From: JAXIPB01 sp045403155 | Lineage (GTDB): Bacteria; Actinomycetota; Actinomycetes; Mycobacteriales; Micromonosporaceae | Length of the DNA stretch: 43,729 bases | NCBI GenBank assembly: GCA_045403155.1 | Contig: JAXIPB010000024.1 | Coordinates: forward strand, 1-43,729 | Direction: 5' to 3' | In this document: positions 32,514-40,901 of the stretch, piece after piece | Layout: each line of letters begins with the position of its first letter | Numbering within the stretch: position 1 is the first letter of the stretch | Notes under the pieces: model-generated | Database searches by the model: none | The model's input: only the letters and a program-made list of their open reading frames with translations | Told to the model about the DNA's origin: nothing | Made by a program: the position numbers and the translations under genes

Positions 32514-34184
32514 CTACGCGAAGAGCGATTCCAAACGCCGGTTCACCGCAGACAAAGTGGCACATACCACTGCTTGGTGCGGGTCGCCGTCCACGATCGC
32601 GGATCCGGCGAGCTGTTCGGCCGCGGACCCGCACACGAGCAGGAGAACGACCACGGCCACCTCGACCCCGCCGAAAGGGACGACGGCGACGTGCTCGACG
32701 AAGCAACGCCCACGGGTTTCTCCGGCGCCCGCCCCGCCCAGGAGCTGATCAATGGCGTCGCCGGCCGCCGTTGCGGCAAGGCGGAGCAGGTATGCGTCGA
32801 CCGCGGGGCCGTGACCCTTGCCCACGGCGCGGGCCCCCGCCGCAGGGCCATCGCCGGAGACCACCAGGCGCACGTCAACGGTCGCGTCAAGGCCCAACGT
32901 GGTCACCTGGACGTGGTCGACAACGACCCGGGTTGCGCCGACCGCCCCGACCGCGCCGACCGCCCCGACCGCCCCGACCGCGAGGTCCCGGCGTCGCGGC
33001 GACATGGGGCGCCCACTGCTATTTGCGATATCCGGGCGCGTGGGCACGTCTGCCGGGGTCGGTTGCGGGGGCCGTACGGGCACCGGCGCGCTCGCCACGA
33101 CACCAGCGCGGGGCGGCCTGCTCACGCCGACCGAGGGGGTGTTCTCCCGGCCACTGGATCGCTTTGGCCCGCTCACCACGGTAGGGCTGGGCCGCGCACC
33201 GAGCCCTAGCGTCTCCCGCAGCAGCCGGGCCACGTCGCGAGTGACCTGTCCCTCGTCCACGCCATCGACGAACTCGATGCGCAGGGTGGCCCCGGCCCCT
33301 GTGTTCCAGCGCAGCTGGGCATCGCGCACGTCCGGCACGTTCCGTACGGCCTCGACGACGGCCGCCAGGTCGAACCCGTCGGTCCGCTCGGCGGCCCGGT
33401 CGACGTCGTACTGGCGAAGGACATCGGCAATGCGGGTGAGTTCGGCGCCGTCCGCTGCCGGCGCGGCCGCCGGATCGAGCAGCGGGTCGTTCGGCGGCAG
33501 AACCACTGACGGCACGTCCGGTTTGCCCGGTACGCGCTGCGGAAGCATCGCCTCGGTATCGATCTCAAGCTGATTGCGCCGAGATTGATCATGGGGCGCG
33601 GCCGGCTCGCTCGGGGCGTTACCCGTCGGCACGGGGCTCGCCCCGTACTGGTCGAACTCGTACTCGTCGGGGAGGAAAAGCTTTGGAAAGGCCAGATCAG
33701 CCATGACGGAGTCACGGAAACCGAAATCATCGGCGGCCGGACCGCCGCTGAAGCTGGGCTCCGGAGTGTAGGTCTCGGGTGCGCGTGGCTGCGGCACGTG
33801 GGGCTCCGGCACGGACGGCTCCGACGCGTCCGCCTGCGGCGCGTACGGCTGCGGCGCGTACGGCTGCGTCGCGTACGGCTGCGGCGCGAATGGCTCCGAC
33901 GCGTACGGATCCGACGCGGAGGTCTCCCCGGCCGGGACGACCGCAACCGACGGGAACAGATCGGGCGCGACCTGGTAGGGCGCTGGGGCGAACAGGGACG
34001 ACGCTTGTGATGCAGGCGAAACCGGAGTGGCGTGTGGCTTCCCGTTGCCGTTGGGAACAGCGCGGCCGGCCGCGGATCCCCGCGTTTGGCTGGCGGACCC
34101 ACGCCATCGCGCGGTGATGATCTCGGCGGTGGCCGCGGCGAGACTCGTCTGCACCGAGTCCTCGACTCGTCCCACATTCGCCAC
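32514..34184 (-). CDS. Large actinobacterial protein of unknown function with disordered regions
   Basis: I do not recognise this 556-aa protein. It has a short N-terminal helical part, a Pro/Gln/Tyr/Ala-rich stretch (about 100-150) with PQPYA pentads encoded by a 15-bp repeat, and a folded central region (about 240-330, RIADVLRQYDVDRA to LLRETLGLG). A second linker with a VGA run follows, then a C-terminal alpha/beta domain of about 130 residues from RVVVDHVQVTT to AVNRRLESLF. The C-terminal domain resembles a small ligand-binding or assembly domain, but I cannot name it. GTG 34184 was chosen because GAGGAG precedes it by 6 bases. It is divergent from the TetR gene and first in the hydrolase/DUF3152 operon. 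Confidence 0.75.
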   Translation of the reverse strand: MANVGRVEDSVQTSLAAATAEIITARWRGSASQTRGSAAGRAVPNGNGKPHATPVSPASQASSLFAPAPYQVAPDLFPSVAVVPAGETSASDPYASEPFAPQPYATQPYAPQPYAPQADASEPSVPEPHVPQPRAPETYTPEPSFSGGPAADDFGFRDSVMADLAFPKLFLPDEYEFDQYGASPVPTGNAPSEPAAPHDQSRRNQLEIDTEAMLPQRVPGKPDVPSVVLPPNDPLLDPAAAPAADGAELTRIADVLRQYDVDRAAERTDGFDLAAVVEAVRNVPDVRDAQLRWNTGAGATLRIEFVDGVDEGQVTRDVARLLRETLGLGARPSPTVVSGPKRSSGRENTPSVGVSRPPRAGVVASAPVPVRPPQPTPADVPTRPDIANSSGRPMSPRRRDLAVGAVGAVGAVGAVGATRVVVDHVQVTTLGLDATVDVRLVVSGDGPAAGARAVGKGHGPAVDAYLLRLAATAAGDAIDQLLGGAGAGETRGRCFVEHVAVVPFGGVEVAVVVLLLVCGSAAEQLAGSAIVDGDPHQAVVCATLSAVNRRLESLFA

Positions 34185-34333
34185 CGTGCGCTCCTCGATC
34201 GCCTGACGTGAGGCTACCGTGTGCAAGTAGTGAAAGGCGTAGCACAATTCGCCGAAGTATGGTCGAGCGATCAATCGGAAACGCCGATCGCCCGGCCAAA
34301 ACCGGTGCCCCTGCCCAGACCAGGAGGTTAGCG

Positions 34334-34978
34334 ATGTCCCCGGCAACAGGAACGCACACGGCTGGCCGGCCGGTGCGCCTGCCGAGGTCCGCCCGTCGAA
34401 AGCAACTGCTCGAGGCGGCGCAGGAGATCTTTGTCGCGCAGGGATACCACGCCGCCGCGATGGATGACATCGCCGAGCGGGCCGGCGTCTCCAAGCCGGT
34501 TCTTTACCAGCATTTTCCCGGCAAACTCGATCTCTACCTCGCGCTTCTCGACACGCATTGCGACTCGATCATCGAGAAGATGCGTACGGCCATGTCCTCC
34601 AGCACCGACAATAAGCAGCGCGTCGCCGGGGCAATGTCCGCCTATTTCGATTTTGTCGACCACGAAAGCGAGGCGTTTCGGCTGGTATTCGAGTCGGATC
34701 TGCGAAACGACCCGGCCGTCCGCGAACGCGTGGAACGGGTGGAGCGCGGATGCGTCGAGGCCATCACTGAGACGATCATGAAGGACACCGGCCTGGGTAG
34801 GGAACGTGCGGAACTGCTCGCCGCTGGGCTTTGCGGCGCGGCCGAGATCGCCGCCCGGTTCTGGTTGACCGGAGGCCGCAAAATACCCAAACCGGAGGCC
34901 GAGTCGCTGCTGGCCGCGCTCTCGTGGCGCGGCATCGCTAGCTTCCCCCTGCAGGGTGGCGAACCCGCGATCGGTTAG
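34334..34978 (+). CDS. TetR-family regulator (Rv3208-like)
   Basis: This 214-aa protein has a TetR DNA-binding domain at about residues 15-62 (RRKQLLEAAQEIFVAQGYHAAAMDDIAERAGVSKPVLYQHF) and a helical ligand domain. ATG 34334 has AGGAGG 6 bases ahead, the best ribosome-binding site in the window. It is divergent from the 556-aa gene with 149 bp between, so it may control that operon as well as itself; no obvious palindromic operator was found there. The same place next to DUF3107 is held by Rv3208 in M. tuberculosis. The ligand is unknown. Confidence 0.9.
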   Translation: MSPATGTHTAGRPVRLPRSARRKQLLEAAQEIFVAQGYHAAAMDDIAERAGVSKPVLYQHFPGKLDLYLALLDTHCDSIIEKMRTAMSSSTDNKQRVAGAMSAYFDFVDHESEAFRLVFESDLRNDPAVRERVERVERGCVEAITETIMKDTGLGRERAELLAAGLCGAAEIAARFWLTGGRKIPKPEAESLLAALSWRGIASFPLQGGEPAIG

Positions 34979-35006
34979 CCTTCCTGTAGGCACCTGCAGT
35001 CGCCTA

Positions 35007-35038
35007 TGCCCACCGCACCACCTGCCCACCGCACCACC
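35007..35038. repeat. 16-bp tandem duplication upstream of DUF3107
   Basis: TGCCCACCGCACCACC occurs twice in a row, ending 17 bp before the GTG of the DUF3107 gene and just ahead of its ribosome-binding site. Confidence 0.9.
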
Positions 35039-35055
35039 TGCGAGGAGGATCGTCC

Positions 35056-35283
35056 GTGGAGGTCAAGATCGGCGTACAGTTCGCGCCCCGCGAGCTCGTT
35101 CTGGAGAGCGTGCAGACGCCCGCCGATGTAGCCGCTGCCGTGACCGAGGCCCTCGCCGACGAGTCGGGCGTACTCACACTGGTTGACGACAAGGGACGAC
35201 GGGTAATTGTGCCGGTGGCGAAACTTGCCTACGTCGAGATTGACGAGTCGGTGACCCGGAAGGTCGGCTTCACCGCCAGCTAG
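35056..35283 (+). CDS. DUF3107 protein (TB9.4-like)
   Basis: This 75-aa protein starts MEVKIGVQFAPRELVLES and contains LTLVDDKGRRVIVPVAKLAYVEI, the DUF3107 pattern of small actinobacterial proteins with an ATP-binding-like beta fold (Rv3208A/TB9.4). Function is unknown. The GTG start has GAGGAGG about 8 bases ahead. It follows the TetR gene by 77 bp on the same strand and is probably co-transcribed with it. Confidence 0.9.
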   Translation: MEVKIGVQFAPRELVLESVQTPADVAAAVTEALADESGVLTLVDDKGRRVIVPVAKLAYVEIDESVTRKVGFTAS

Positions 35284-35300
35284 TCCCCTTCACGCTTCCT

Positions 35301-35373
35301 CGTTGACAATGACCTGGAGGTCATGATCGACGGGTTTTCGCGACCCACAAGTCATGATCACGGAGATCTTGAG
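35301..35373 (+). repeat. Operon-end palindromic element, copy 7
   Basis: The palindrome is at 35301-35332 with a diverged left arm (CGTTGACAATGA) and core CCTGGAGG; the third TCATGATC is at 35352-35359 after 19 bp, then GAGATCTTGAG. It begins 17 bp after the DUF3107 stop in sense orientation. Confidence 0.85.
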
Positions 35374-35416
35374 TGGGTTTGGCCTGGCTCGGCGCGTTCG
35401 ATCGCCGCAACTGTAT

Positions 35417-35457
35417 GACACGCGCCCGGCCCACCTCGGGCTGACCGGGCGAGTGTC
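35417..35457. repeat. Hairpin related to the one upstream of adnA
   Basis: GACACGCGCCCGGCCC pairs imperfectly with the run ending GACCGGGCGAGTGTC. It shares the 12-bp word GACCGGGCGAGT and about 20 of 26 bases of its right flank with 18928-18953. Confidence 0.55.
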
Positions 35458-35639
35458 GGACATTTGGGATGCCCTTGGCGCATGTGACTCGTGTGGTACA
35501 GAGGCAGGTCGAGAATGGGCCATTCGAGGCAGGCACCGACCGGCCGCGACCGCAAGATCCCCAGACATCCCCCAAGCCCGGGCGGGGCGCCGGCCGGGAG
35601 GCGGTGGCGAAGCCCGGGCGATACCCGCCCGCTGGCCCG

Positions 35640-35687
35640 CTGGGCGACTCGGGCGCTGGGCGACCCGGGCGCTGGGCGGCCTGGGGT
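35640..35687. repeat. 16-bp tandem repeat, about 3 copies, after the ferritin-like gene
   Basis: CTGGGCGACTCGGGCG (35640) and CTGGGCGACCCGGGCG (35656) are followed by a diverged third unit at 35672. The array lies 28 bp beyond the stop of the minus-strand ferritin-like gene. The rest of 35458-35715 shows no gene, only GC-rich low-complexity DNA. Confidence 0.8.
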
Positions 35688-35715
35688 GCCGTGCGACGGG
35701 CGGGGAACCATTAAG

Positions 35716-36408
35716 TCAGTTGTTGAGACCGACCGCCGACATCCGCGTGGTATGCGCCGTCGTGAGCCGCTTGAGCATTGCGGACACGCCGGCAAGATCG
35801 TCCGATTCGACCGAGAGGAGTTCGGTGAATGTCTGGCGCTCTGCGGCCACCCGTTGTGCCTGGGTGAGAGCCTCTCCAACGAGTCGGCGCGCCCACATTG
35901 ACAGCCGGTTCGCAGCGTCCGGATCCGCACCGAGGGCGCTGCGAATCTCCTTCGCGGCGAACTCCGCATAACGCGAGTCATGCAGCACGTCGAGCACGAG
36001 TTGCCGGTCGGTAGGGCCGAGGAACTCAGCCACTTCACGGACGAAATCGTCGGCGATGCTGTCACCGACGTACGCCTTCGTCAGGGCCTCCAGCCAGTCG
36101 TTCGGCTCGGTTTGGGCGTGATAGTCGCCGAGCGCCGAGCGGAACGGATCCATGGCCGCCGCGGGATCAGCGCCCAGCTCCTCCAGACGCGCGGCAATGC
36201 GCTGGTAGTTTGCGATCTCCGATCCGGCCATCTCACTGAGGACGGCCCGGCGGGCCAGGTCGGGGGCGAGCTGTGCGTCGGCCGCCATCCGATCGAAAGC
36301 CAGAAGTTCTCCGTACGCGAGCATGCCCAGCAGATCGACAACTGCCGTCGAACCCGCCGCGCCGACGGGTCCACCCGCTCCGGCGGGCGTCGATGTGAGG
36401 TCGGACAC
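35716..36408 (-). CDS. Ferritin-like protein (MiaE-like, Rv3210c family)
   Basis: This 230-aa helical protein resembles the ferritin-like fold family related to tRNA-hydroxylase MiaE. Helices with the words LLAFDRMAADA, EMAGSEIANYQRI and FLGPTDRQLVLDVLHD suggest a four-helix bundle. Carboxylates and a histidine are present (E in AYGELLAF, ExxxxE, DYHAQ), but a full di-iron ExxH pair is not evident, so metal binding is uncertain. A gene of this type precedes rhlE divergently in M. tuberculosis, as here. The N-terminal 20 residues are Gly/Ala-rich. Function unknown. Confidence 0.8.
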   Translation of the reverse strand: MSDLTSTPAGAGGPVGAAGSTAVVDLLGMLAYGELLAFDRMAADAQLAPDLARRAVLSEMAGSEIANYQRIAARLEELGADPAAAMDPFRSALGDYHAQTEPNDWLEALTKAYVGDSIADDFVREVAEFLGPTDRQLVLDVLHDSRYAEFAAKEIRSALGADPDAANRLSMWARRLVGEALTQAQRVAAERQTFTELLSVESDDLAGVSAMLKRLTTAHTTRMSAVGLNN

Positions 36409-36802
36409 GTCCGCAGGTTACCGCCGAGCGCCACACCCCCGTGCGCACGCCACGCCCCCCGAGCCACGGCAACCCGCGCACCACGCCAACCCGCACCACG
36501 CCAACCCGCGCCACGCCCCGCGCGCCACGCCGACCCGCGCGCCACGCCAACCCGCGCGCCACGTCCACACAGACACCACGCCCGCCGCATCTGGCGCACC
36601 CTCTTCGCCAGATCACTGAACTGGACGTACGATGGACGAGGTAGCCGCGGACGCGACGGTCGAAGACCAGCGCCCGCGCCGTGCGTGTAGGCCCGCGATG
36701 ACCACACTCCCGTCGTCGTCGTGAGCGGCCCGCGCCAGAAGAACGAGCGCACCCGATCATGTCGCGGGGCGCTCCCGAACACAGCAGGGACACCCCAAAA
36801 TA
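36409..36802. other. Intergenic region with imperfect short tandem repeats
   Basis: This is the divergent region between the ferritin-like gene and rhlE. About 36468-36564 holds six to seven imperfect copies of CCACGCCAACCCGCG at 14-18 bp spacing. Overlapping open frames are only a by-product of the low-complexity DNA. The promoters of both genes must lie here, but no clear -35/-10 pair was found. Confidence 0.6.
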
Positions 36803-38566
36803 GTGACAAACGAAGGATTGCCGGCCGGCGCCGAGCTGGCCGCCCGCGCCCCCGTACGCCCCGATTCCCCCACCTTCGCCGAGCTAGGCGCCCGTGCCGA
36901 GACTGTCGCCGCCCTTGAGGCGGTCGGCATCACTCGTGCGTTCGCGATCCAGGAGTACGCGCTGCCGATCGCGCTGCGCGGCACCGACCTCATCGGCCAA
37001 GCGCCGACCGGCACGGGCAAGACGCTCGGGTTCGGCGTACCGCTGCTCGACCACGTCCTTTCGCCGGAGGAGGGAGCGGACGGGTCGCCGCAGGCGCTCG
37101 TCGTGGTTCCGACCCGCGAGCTAGGCCTCCAGGTCGCCAGGGACATCCAGACCGCTGGCCGCACGCGCGGCGTGCGGGTGCTTCCGGTCTATGGCGGCGT
37201 CGCGTACGAGCCGCAGATCGACGCGCTTCAGCGCGGCGTCGAGATCATCGTGGGTACGCCTGGCCGCCTTCTCGACCTGGCCAAACCGGCCAAGGGGAGG
37301 CAGCAGCCGCTTCTGCGGCTCGACCGCGTCCGTGCCCTCGTCCTCGACGAGGCTGACCGGATGCTGGATCTCGGCTTCCTCGACGATGTGGAAAAGATCC
37401 TCGCGATGTTGCCGGACGACCGGCAGACGATGCTGTTCTCCGCAACCATGCCCGACCCGATCGTGACGCTGGCCCGGCGCTTCCTGCGCCAACCGGTGAC
37501 CATCCACGCCCGCCACGACACCAGTGCCGGGGCCGTGCCGTTGACGAAGCAGGTCGCCTACCGGACGCACTCGCTGAACAAGGTCGAGGTGGTCGCCCGA
37601 ATCCTTCAGGCCGAGAATCGCGGCCTGACCATGATCTTTACTCGTACGAAGCGAGCGGCAGACCGGGCGGCCGAGGACCTCGAGTTCCGAGGCTTCGCGG
37701 TGGCGGCCGTCCACGGCGACCTCGGCCAGGGTGCCCGCGAACGCGCGCTCCGCGCGTTCCGTAACGGCAAGATTGACGTACTTGTCGCGACCGATGTCGC
37801 CGCTCGAGGCCTGGATGTCATCGGCGTCACCCATGTGATCAACTACGACTGCCCCGAAGACCCGGACACCTACACCCACCGCATCGGACGGACCGGGCGC
37901 GCCGGCGCGACCGGCGTCGCGGTGACCTTTGTGGACTGGGAAGACATGCCTCGCTGGCGAATCATCGACAAGACCCTCGGCCTCGGCATGGCGGAACCGC
38001 CCGAGACATACCACACCTCGCCTCACCTCTTCGAGGATCTCGCGATCCCATCGGGACTGGGCGGCACGCTGCCGACCGCGGAGCGCACCCGGGCCGGCCT
38101 CGGAGCCGAGATCGAGGAGGACCTCGGCGGCGGCCGCCGTCGCAGGCAGGGCAGTGAATCCTCGTCCCGATCCGGAGGCGTGAGCCGGGTTGTGTCTCGT
38201 CGTGGGCCCGCGAAAGCCTCGGCAGTCCGGCCCGAGACTGAGCCGACGGTGGACACCGAGCCGCGAAGGGCGCGCAGTCGTCGTCGACGCCGCGCAGGCG
38301 ATGTCATCGGAGGGCCGGCAGGAGACAACGCAAGCCCCATCGCAGCATCGTCCGCCCCGGCCGGACACGACGCACCAGCCACCGATGTACCGGGACACGT
38401 TGCAGCGGGACGCGCTGCGCCGGACCACGCCCCACCGGGACTCGCTGCACCACCCACCGATGGAGCGGCAGAAGGTGCGAACAGCTCGGCGTCGAAGCGC
38501 AGGCATCGGCGGGGTCGCCGCGGCGGCGCATCTGGGGCGACAGGGGCGACGACCTCACGCACCTGA
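36803..38566 (+). CDS. rhlE: DEAD-box RNA helicase RhlE-like
   Basis: This 587-aa protein has all DEAD-box motifs: Q motif (FAIQEYALP, about 47-55), Walker A APTGTGKT (67-74), PTRELGLQ, GTPGR, DEAD, SAT, and HRIGRTGR in the second RecA domain. It unwinds RNA duplexes, probably in RNA turnover or ribosome assembly. The core ends near residue 410; the 180-residue tail is disordered, with Arg-rich patches (RRARSRRRRR, KRRHRRGRRGG) that should bind RNA. The GTG start lacks a ribosome-binding site. It matches Rv3211 in place and orientation. Confidence 0.93.
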   Translation: MTNEGLPAGAELAARAPVRPDSPTFAELGARAETVAALEAVGITRAFAIQEYALPIALRGTDLIGQAPTGTGKTLGFGVPLLDHVLSPEEGADGSPQALVVVPTRELGLQVARDIQTAGRTRGVRVLPVYGGVAYEPQIDALQRGVEIIVGTPGRLLDLAKPAKGRQQPLLRLDRVRALVLDEADRMLDLGFLDDVEKILAMLPDDRQTMLFSATMPDPIVTLARRFLRQPVTIHARHDTSAGAVPLTKQVAYRTHSLNKVEVVARILQAENRGLTMIFTRTKRAADRAAEDLEFRGFAVAAVHGDLGQGARERALRAFRNGKIDVLVATDVAARGLDVIGVTHVINYDCPEDPDTYTHRIGRTGRAGATGVAVTFVDWEDMPRWRIIDKTLGLGMAEPPETYHTSPHLFEDLAIPSGLGGTLPTAERTRAGLGAEIEEDLGGGRRRRQGSESSSRSGGVSRVVSRRGPAKASAVRPETEPTVDTEPRRARSRRRRRAGDVIGGPAGDNASPIAASSAPAGHDAPATDVPGHVAAGRAAPDHAPPGLAAPPTDGAAEGANSSASKRRHRRGRRGGASGATGATTSRT

Positions 38567-38685
38567 TCGACGCGTCGCGGGAGCGGGTCCAATCCTCGTG
38601 TGCGTGACCCCTGTTTGAGGTATGCCTTGGCCGCGCAAAGCAGACTCTGCGAGTTCGGACCGGTTCGGTGGGGTAGCTTCGGTGC

Positions 38686-39054
38686 GTGCAGCCGGAGGAG
38701 CAACACTGGCGCGGTGCCGGCGACGCCGCGGCTCAGCCCGGCGGTTCCGCTCAGCCCGGCGGTTCCGCACAGCCCGGCGGTTCCGCACAGCCCACCGGTT
38801 CAGCACAGCCCACCGGCGGGGCAGGGTCTGGCCTGGCCTATCAGGGACCTCCGCCGACAAGCGCACCGCCGGCCGGATGGCGGCCGGTGCACATCGTCGT
38901 GCCCGGCCCTCCCCGAGTCCTTCCGGTGCAGAACCACTCACTCATCGACGAGGAAGAGGCTCGGGCCCGCACGCTGACCCGCGCGATCGCCGTGGTGGTC
39001 GCGGCCATCCTCGTCGTGCTGCTCTGCGCGGTGTGCGGTCGAGTGGTCCTGTGA
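38686..39054 (+). CDS. Small tail-anchored membrane protein with AQPGGS repeats
   Basis: This 122-aa protein has an N-terminal repetitive part, about six copies of the hexad AQPGGS encoded by an 18-bp repeat (38725-38815). A conserved-looking stretch follows (PPAGWRPVHIVVPGPPRVLP), then an acidic/basic linker and one C-terminal membrane helix (about 96-118). That form, with a cytoplasmic N-terminus and a C-terminal anchor, is common in short actinobacterial proteins of unknown function. The GTG at 38686 is the first start in the frame and has no clear ribosome-binding site. It converges on the DUF2231 gene with 3 bp between stops. Confidence 0.7.
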   Translation: MQPEEQHWRGAGDAAAQPGGSAQPGGSAQPGGSAQPTGSAQPTGGAGSGLAYQGPPPTSAPPAGWRPVHIVVPGPPRVLPVQNHSLIDEEEARARTLTRAIAVVVAAILVVLLCAVCGRVVL

Positions 39055-39057
39055 TCG

Positions 39058-39612
39058 CTACTGGCCGGTCCACACCATCTTCGCGCCCGTATCGCCGGCC
39101 TTGAAGATGTAGTAGCCGGTCGCGCCGCCGACGCCGAGCACGCAAACCGCGAGGACGATCATGAGCACCATCGTGCCCGGCCCCAAATTGCCCGCCCCCG
39201 AGTTGCCGGCCCCCAAACTGCTCGCCTCCAGGGTCGCCGATTCGGCACCGCCGGCCCGCCGGGAGCGGAGAACCAGCACGGCGACCATGACCAGCATCAG
39301 AACCGCCAGAATGACCGAGCCCCAGAACGCTCGAGTGGCAAACCCACTGTGCTGATCGATGGCGGCGAGAAACTCCGCGGTGGCCCCACCCGCGTTGATC
39401 TTACGGTTGCGGAATGCCTCCCCGGACTTCTTCGCCGCGAACGCCGCCAGCGGCGCGGCCACCGCTATGCCGACGACGAACCAGGCGATGTACCGGCGGA
39501 CGAACGGCACGAGCGCGTACGCGAGGGCCGCGGCGATTTGCAGCGGTACCAGTACCACGGCGGCGTGCACCAGTAGAGGATGTGCCGGGATGCCCATGAA
39601 CTCCTCGAACAC
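39058..39612 (-). CDS. DUF2231 membrane protein
   Basis: This 184-aa protein has four membrane segments. The opening MGIPAHPLLVHAAVVLVPL is the DUF2231 hallmark; in this family the conserved histidines near helix 1 suggest haem or metal binding, not demonstrated here. GTG 39612 was chosen because GGGAGG lies about 9 bases ahead and the family motif starts six codons later. A Gly/Ala/Asn repeat (SLGAGNSGAGNLGPG, 15-bp DNA period) separates helices 3 and 4. Its function is unknown. Confidence 0.82.
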   Translation of the reverse strand: MFEEFMGIPAHPLLVHAAVVLVPLQIAAALAYALVPFVRRYIAWFVVGIAVAAPLAAFAAKKSGEAFRNRKINAGGATAEFLAAIDQHSGFATRAFWGSVILAVLMLVMVAVLVLRSRRAGGAESATLEASSLGAGNSGAGNLGPGTMVLMIVLAVCVLGVGGATGYYIFKAGDTGAKMVWTGQ

Positions 39613-39881
39613 GTGCAACTTCCTCCCTACGCGAGCGACGCGGACGCCGCGCGGACCTTTGAGTCTGATCAGGGTACGCACCGACGGCGCCGAACGGTGA
39701 CCGCCGATAGTCCTCCCCCGTATTCGAACACGCGCCCAACGGTGGATCAGGTTCAACCGATGCGAGCCGCGTCGCGGGGCCCCGGTTCCCGTGCGCTTCA
39801 TTGCTTCGTACGGTAATTTGGCCTGTTTGCCCGATTTTGCGGAGCCATTGCCCAAGCCGTACTAGGTGGAACACTGGATCT
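39613..39881. other. Divergent intergenic region
   Basis: No gene is seen between the DUF2231 gene (-) and the DUF2236 gene (+). An AT-richer patch (CGTACGGTAATTTGG, about 39808-39822) is the likeliest place for the DUF2236 promoter. No repeat of the families described elsewhere is present. Confidence 0.5.
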
Positions 39882-40901
39882 ATGGACGCCGCCGCCGTGA
39901 AGGATTCGGATCCCCGCTGGAACGACGTCGGCCTCTTCGGTCCTGAGAGCGTGACCTGGCGATTGCACGCCGAGCCCATCCTGTGGCTGGCGGGCTTCCG
40001 GGCATTGCTGCTGCAGAGCCTTCTTTCGCGGGCCCTCGCGGGTGTCCTGCAGAACTCGAACTTTCGCAAGGATCCGTGGGGCCGGCTGTTTCGCACCGCC
40101 CAGTTCTACGGCGACGTCGTCTACGGACCGACCGCCCGCGCCGAGGCGGCCGGCGCCCGCGTCCGGCGGATTCATGCGGCGATGTCCGGAGTGGACCCCA
40201 CGACCGGCGAAGTCTTCCGCATCGACGATCCAGAACTCCTTCGGTGGATCTATGTGACTGCGACGGAGTCGTTCTGCCATACCGCACAGCGGGCGGGCCT
40301 CGGCCTGTCGCCCGATGAGATCGACCGGTACTACGACGAGCAGCGGGTTGTCGCCGGGCTGGTTGGCCTTGATCCGTCGACCGTGCCGGCGACCGCGGCC
40401 GAGGTGGAGGCGTACTACGAACGGATGCGGCCACGGCTAGTGGCCGACGCCGACGCTAAGGCAGTAGCGCGCTTCCTGACCGTGCCAACGCTTCCGTGGG
40501 GGCTGGGCTACACGCCGGTACGCGCGATGTGGGTCGGCGTCGCGGCGTACGGGTTCAGCCTGCTCCCGCGGTGGGCGCGGCGCCTGTATGGCATGCCCGG
40601 ACTGGCCGCCACCGACCTCACCGCGACACTGACCTCCCGGGCACTTCGCTCGACGGTCCGAGCATTGCCGACGAGGTTCCTGGAGGGCCCGCTCTACCGC
40701 GCCGCCATGGAGCGTGCGGAACGCGACCGGGCGGGCCGGAACCGCGCCGACCGGGAGCGCGCCGCATCGGCGACACGGAAGGCCGGCGCCAGGGCTACGG
40801 TCGCCAGGACCAAAGCCGCCGGCACCGCGAAGGCGAGGCGCAAGGTTGCAACATCGGCGATGACACCGATGAGCACGGCCCCCACCACGACGCCGGCATA
40901 A
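39882..40901 (+). CDS. DUF2236 oxygenase-like protein (MpaB/latex-clearing family)
   Basis: This 339-aa protein resembles the DUF2236/MpaB' family: LFGPESVTWRLHAEPILWLAG at the N-terminus, RRIHAAMSGVDPTTGEVF, then ELLRWIYVTATESF and YYDEQR. Related proteins bind haem b and include latex-clearing protein and mycophenolic-acid peroxygenase; a true substrate cannot be inferred. ATG 39882 opens the conserved region. The last 70 residues are Arg/Ala/Lys-rich and overlap the 3' end of the MFS gene on the other strand by 208 bp, which may be a late extension of the frame. Confidence 0.85.
   Translation: MDAAAVKDSDPRWNDVGLFGPESVTWRLHAEPILWLAGFRALLLQSLLSRALAGVLQNSNFRKDPWGRLFRTAQFYGDVVYGPTARAEAAGARVRRIHAAMSGVDPTTGEVFRIDDPELLRWIYVTATESFCHTAQRAGLGLSPDEIDRYYDEQRVVAGLVGLDPSTVPATAAEVEAYYERMRPRLVADADAKAVARFLTVPTLPWGLGYTPVRAMWVGVAAYGFSLLPRWARRLYGMPGLAATDLTATLTSRALRSTVRALPTRFLEGPLYRAAMERAERDRAGRNRADRERAASATRKAGARATVARTKAAGTAKARRKVATSAMTPMSTAPTTTPA

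Noticed and set aside
36081..36809. Open frames over the rhlE upstream region
   Set aside because: They overlap the ferritin-like gene in another frame and run through low-complexity repeats; no ribosome-binding site or domain was found.
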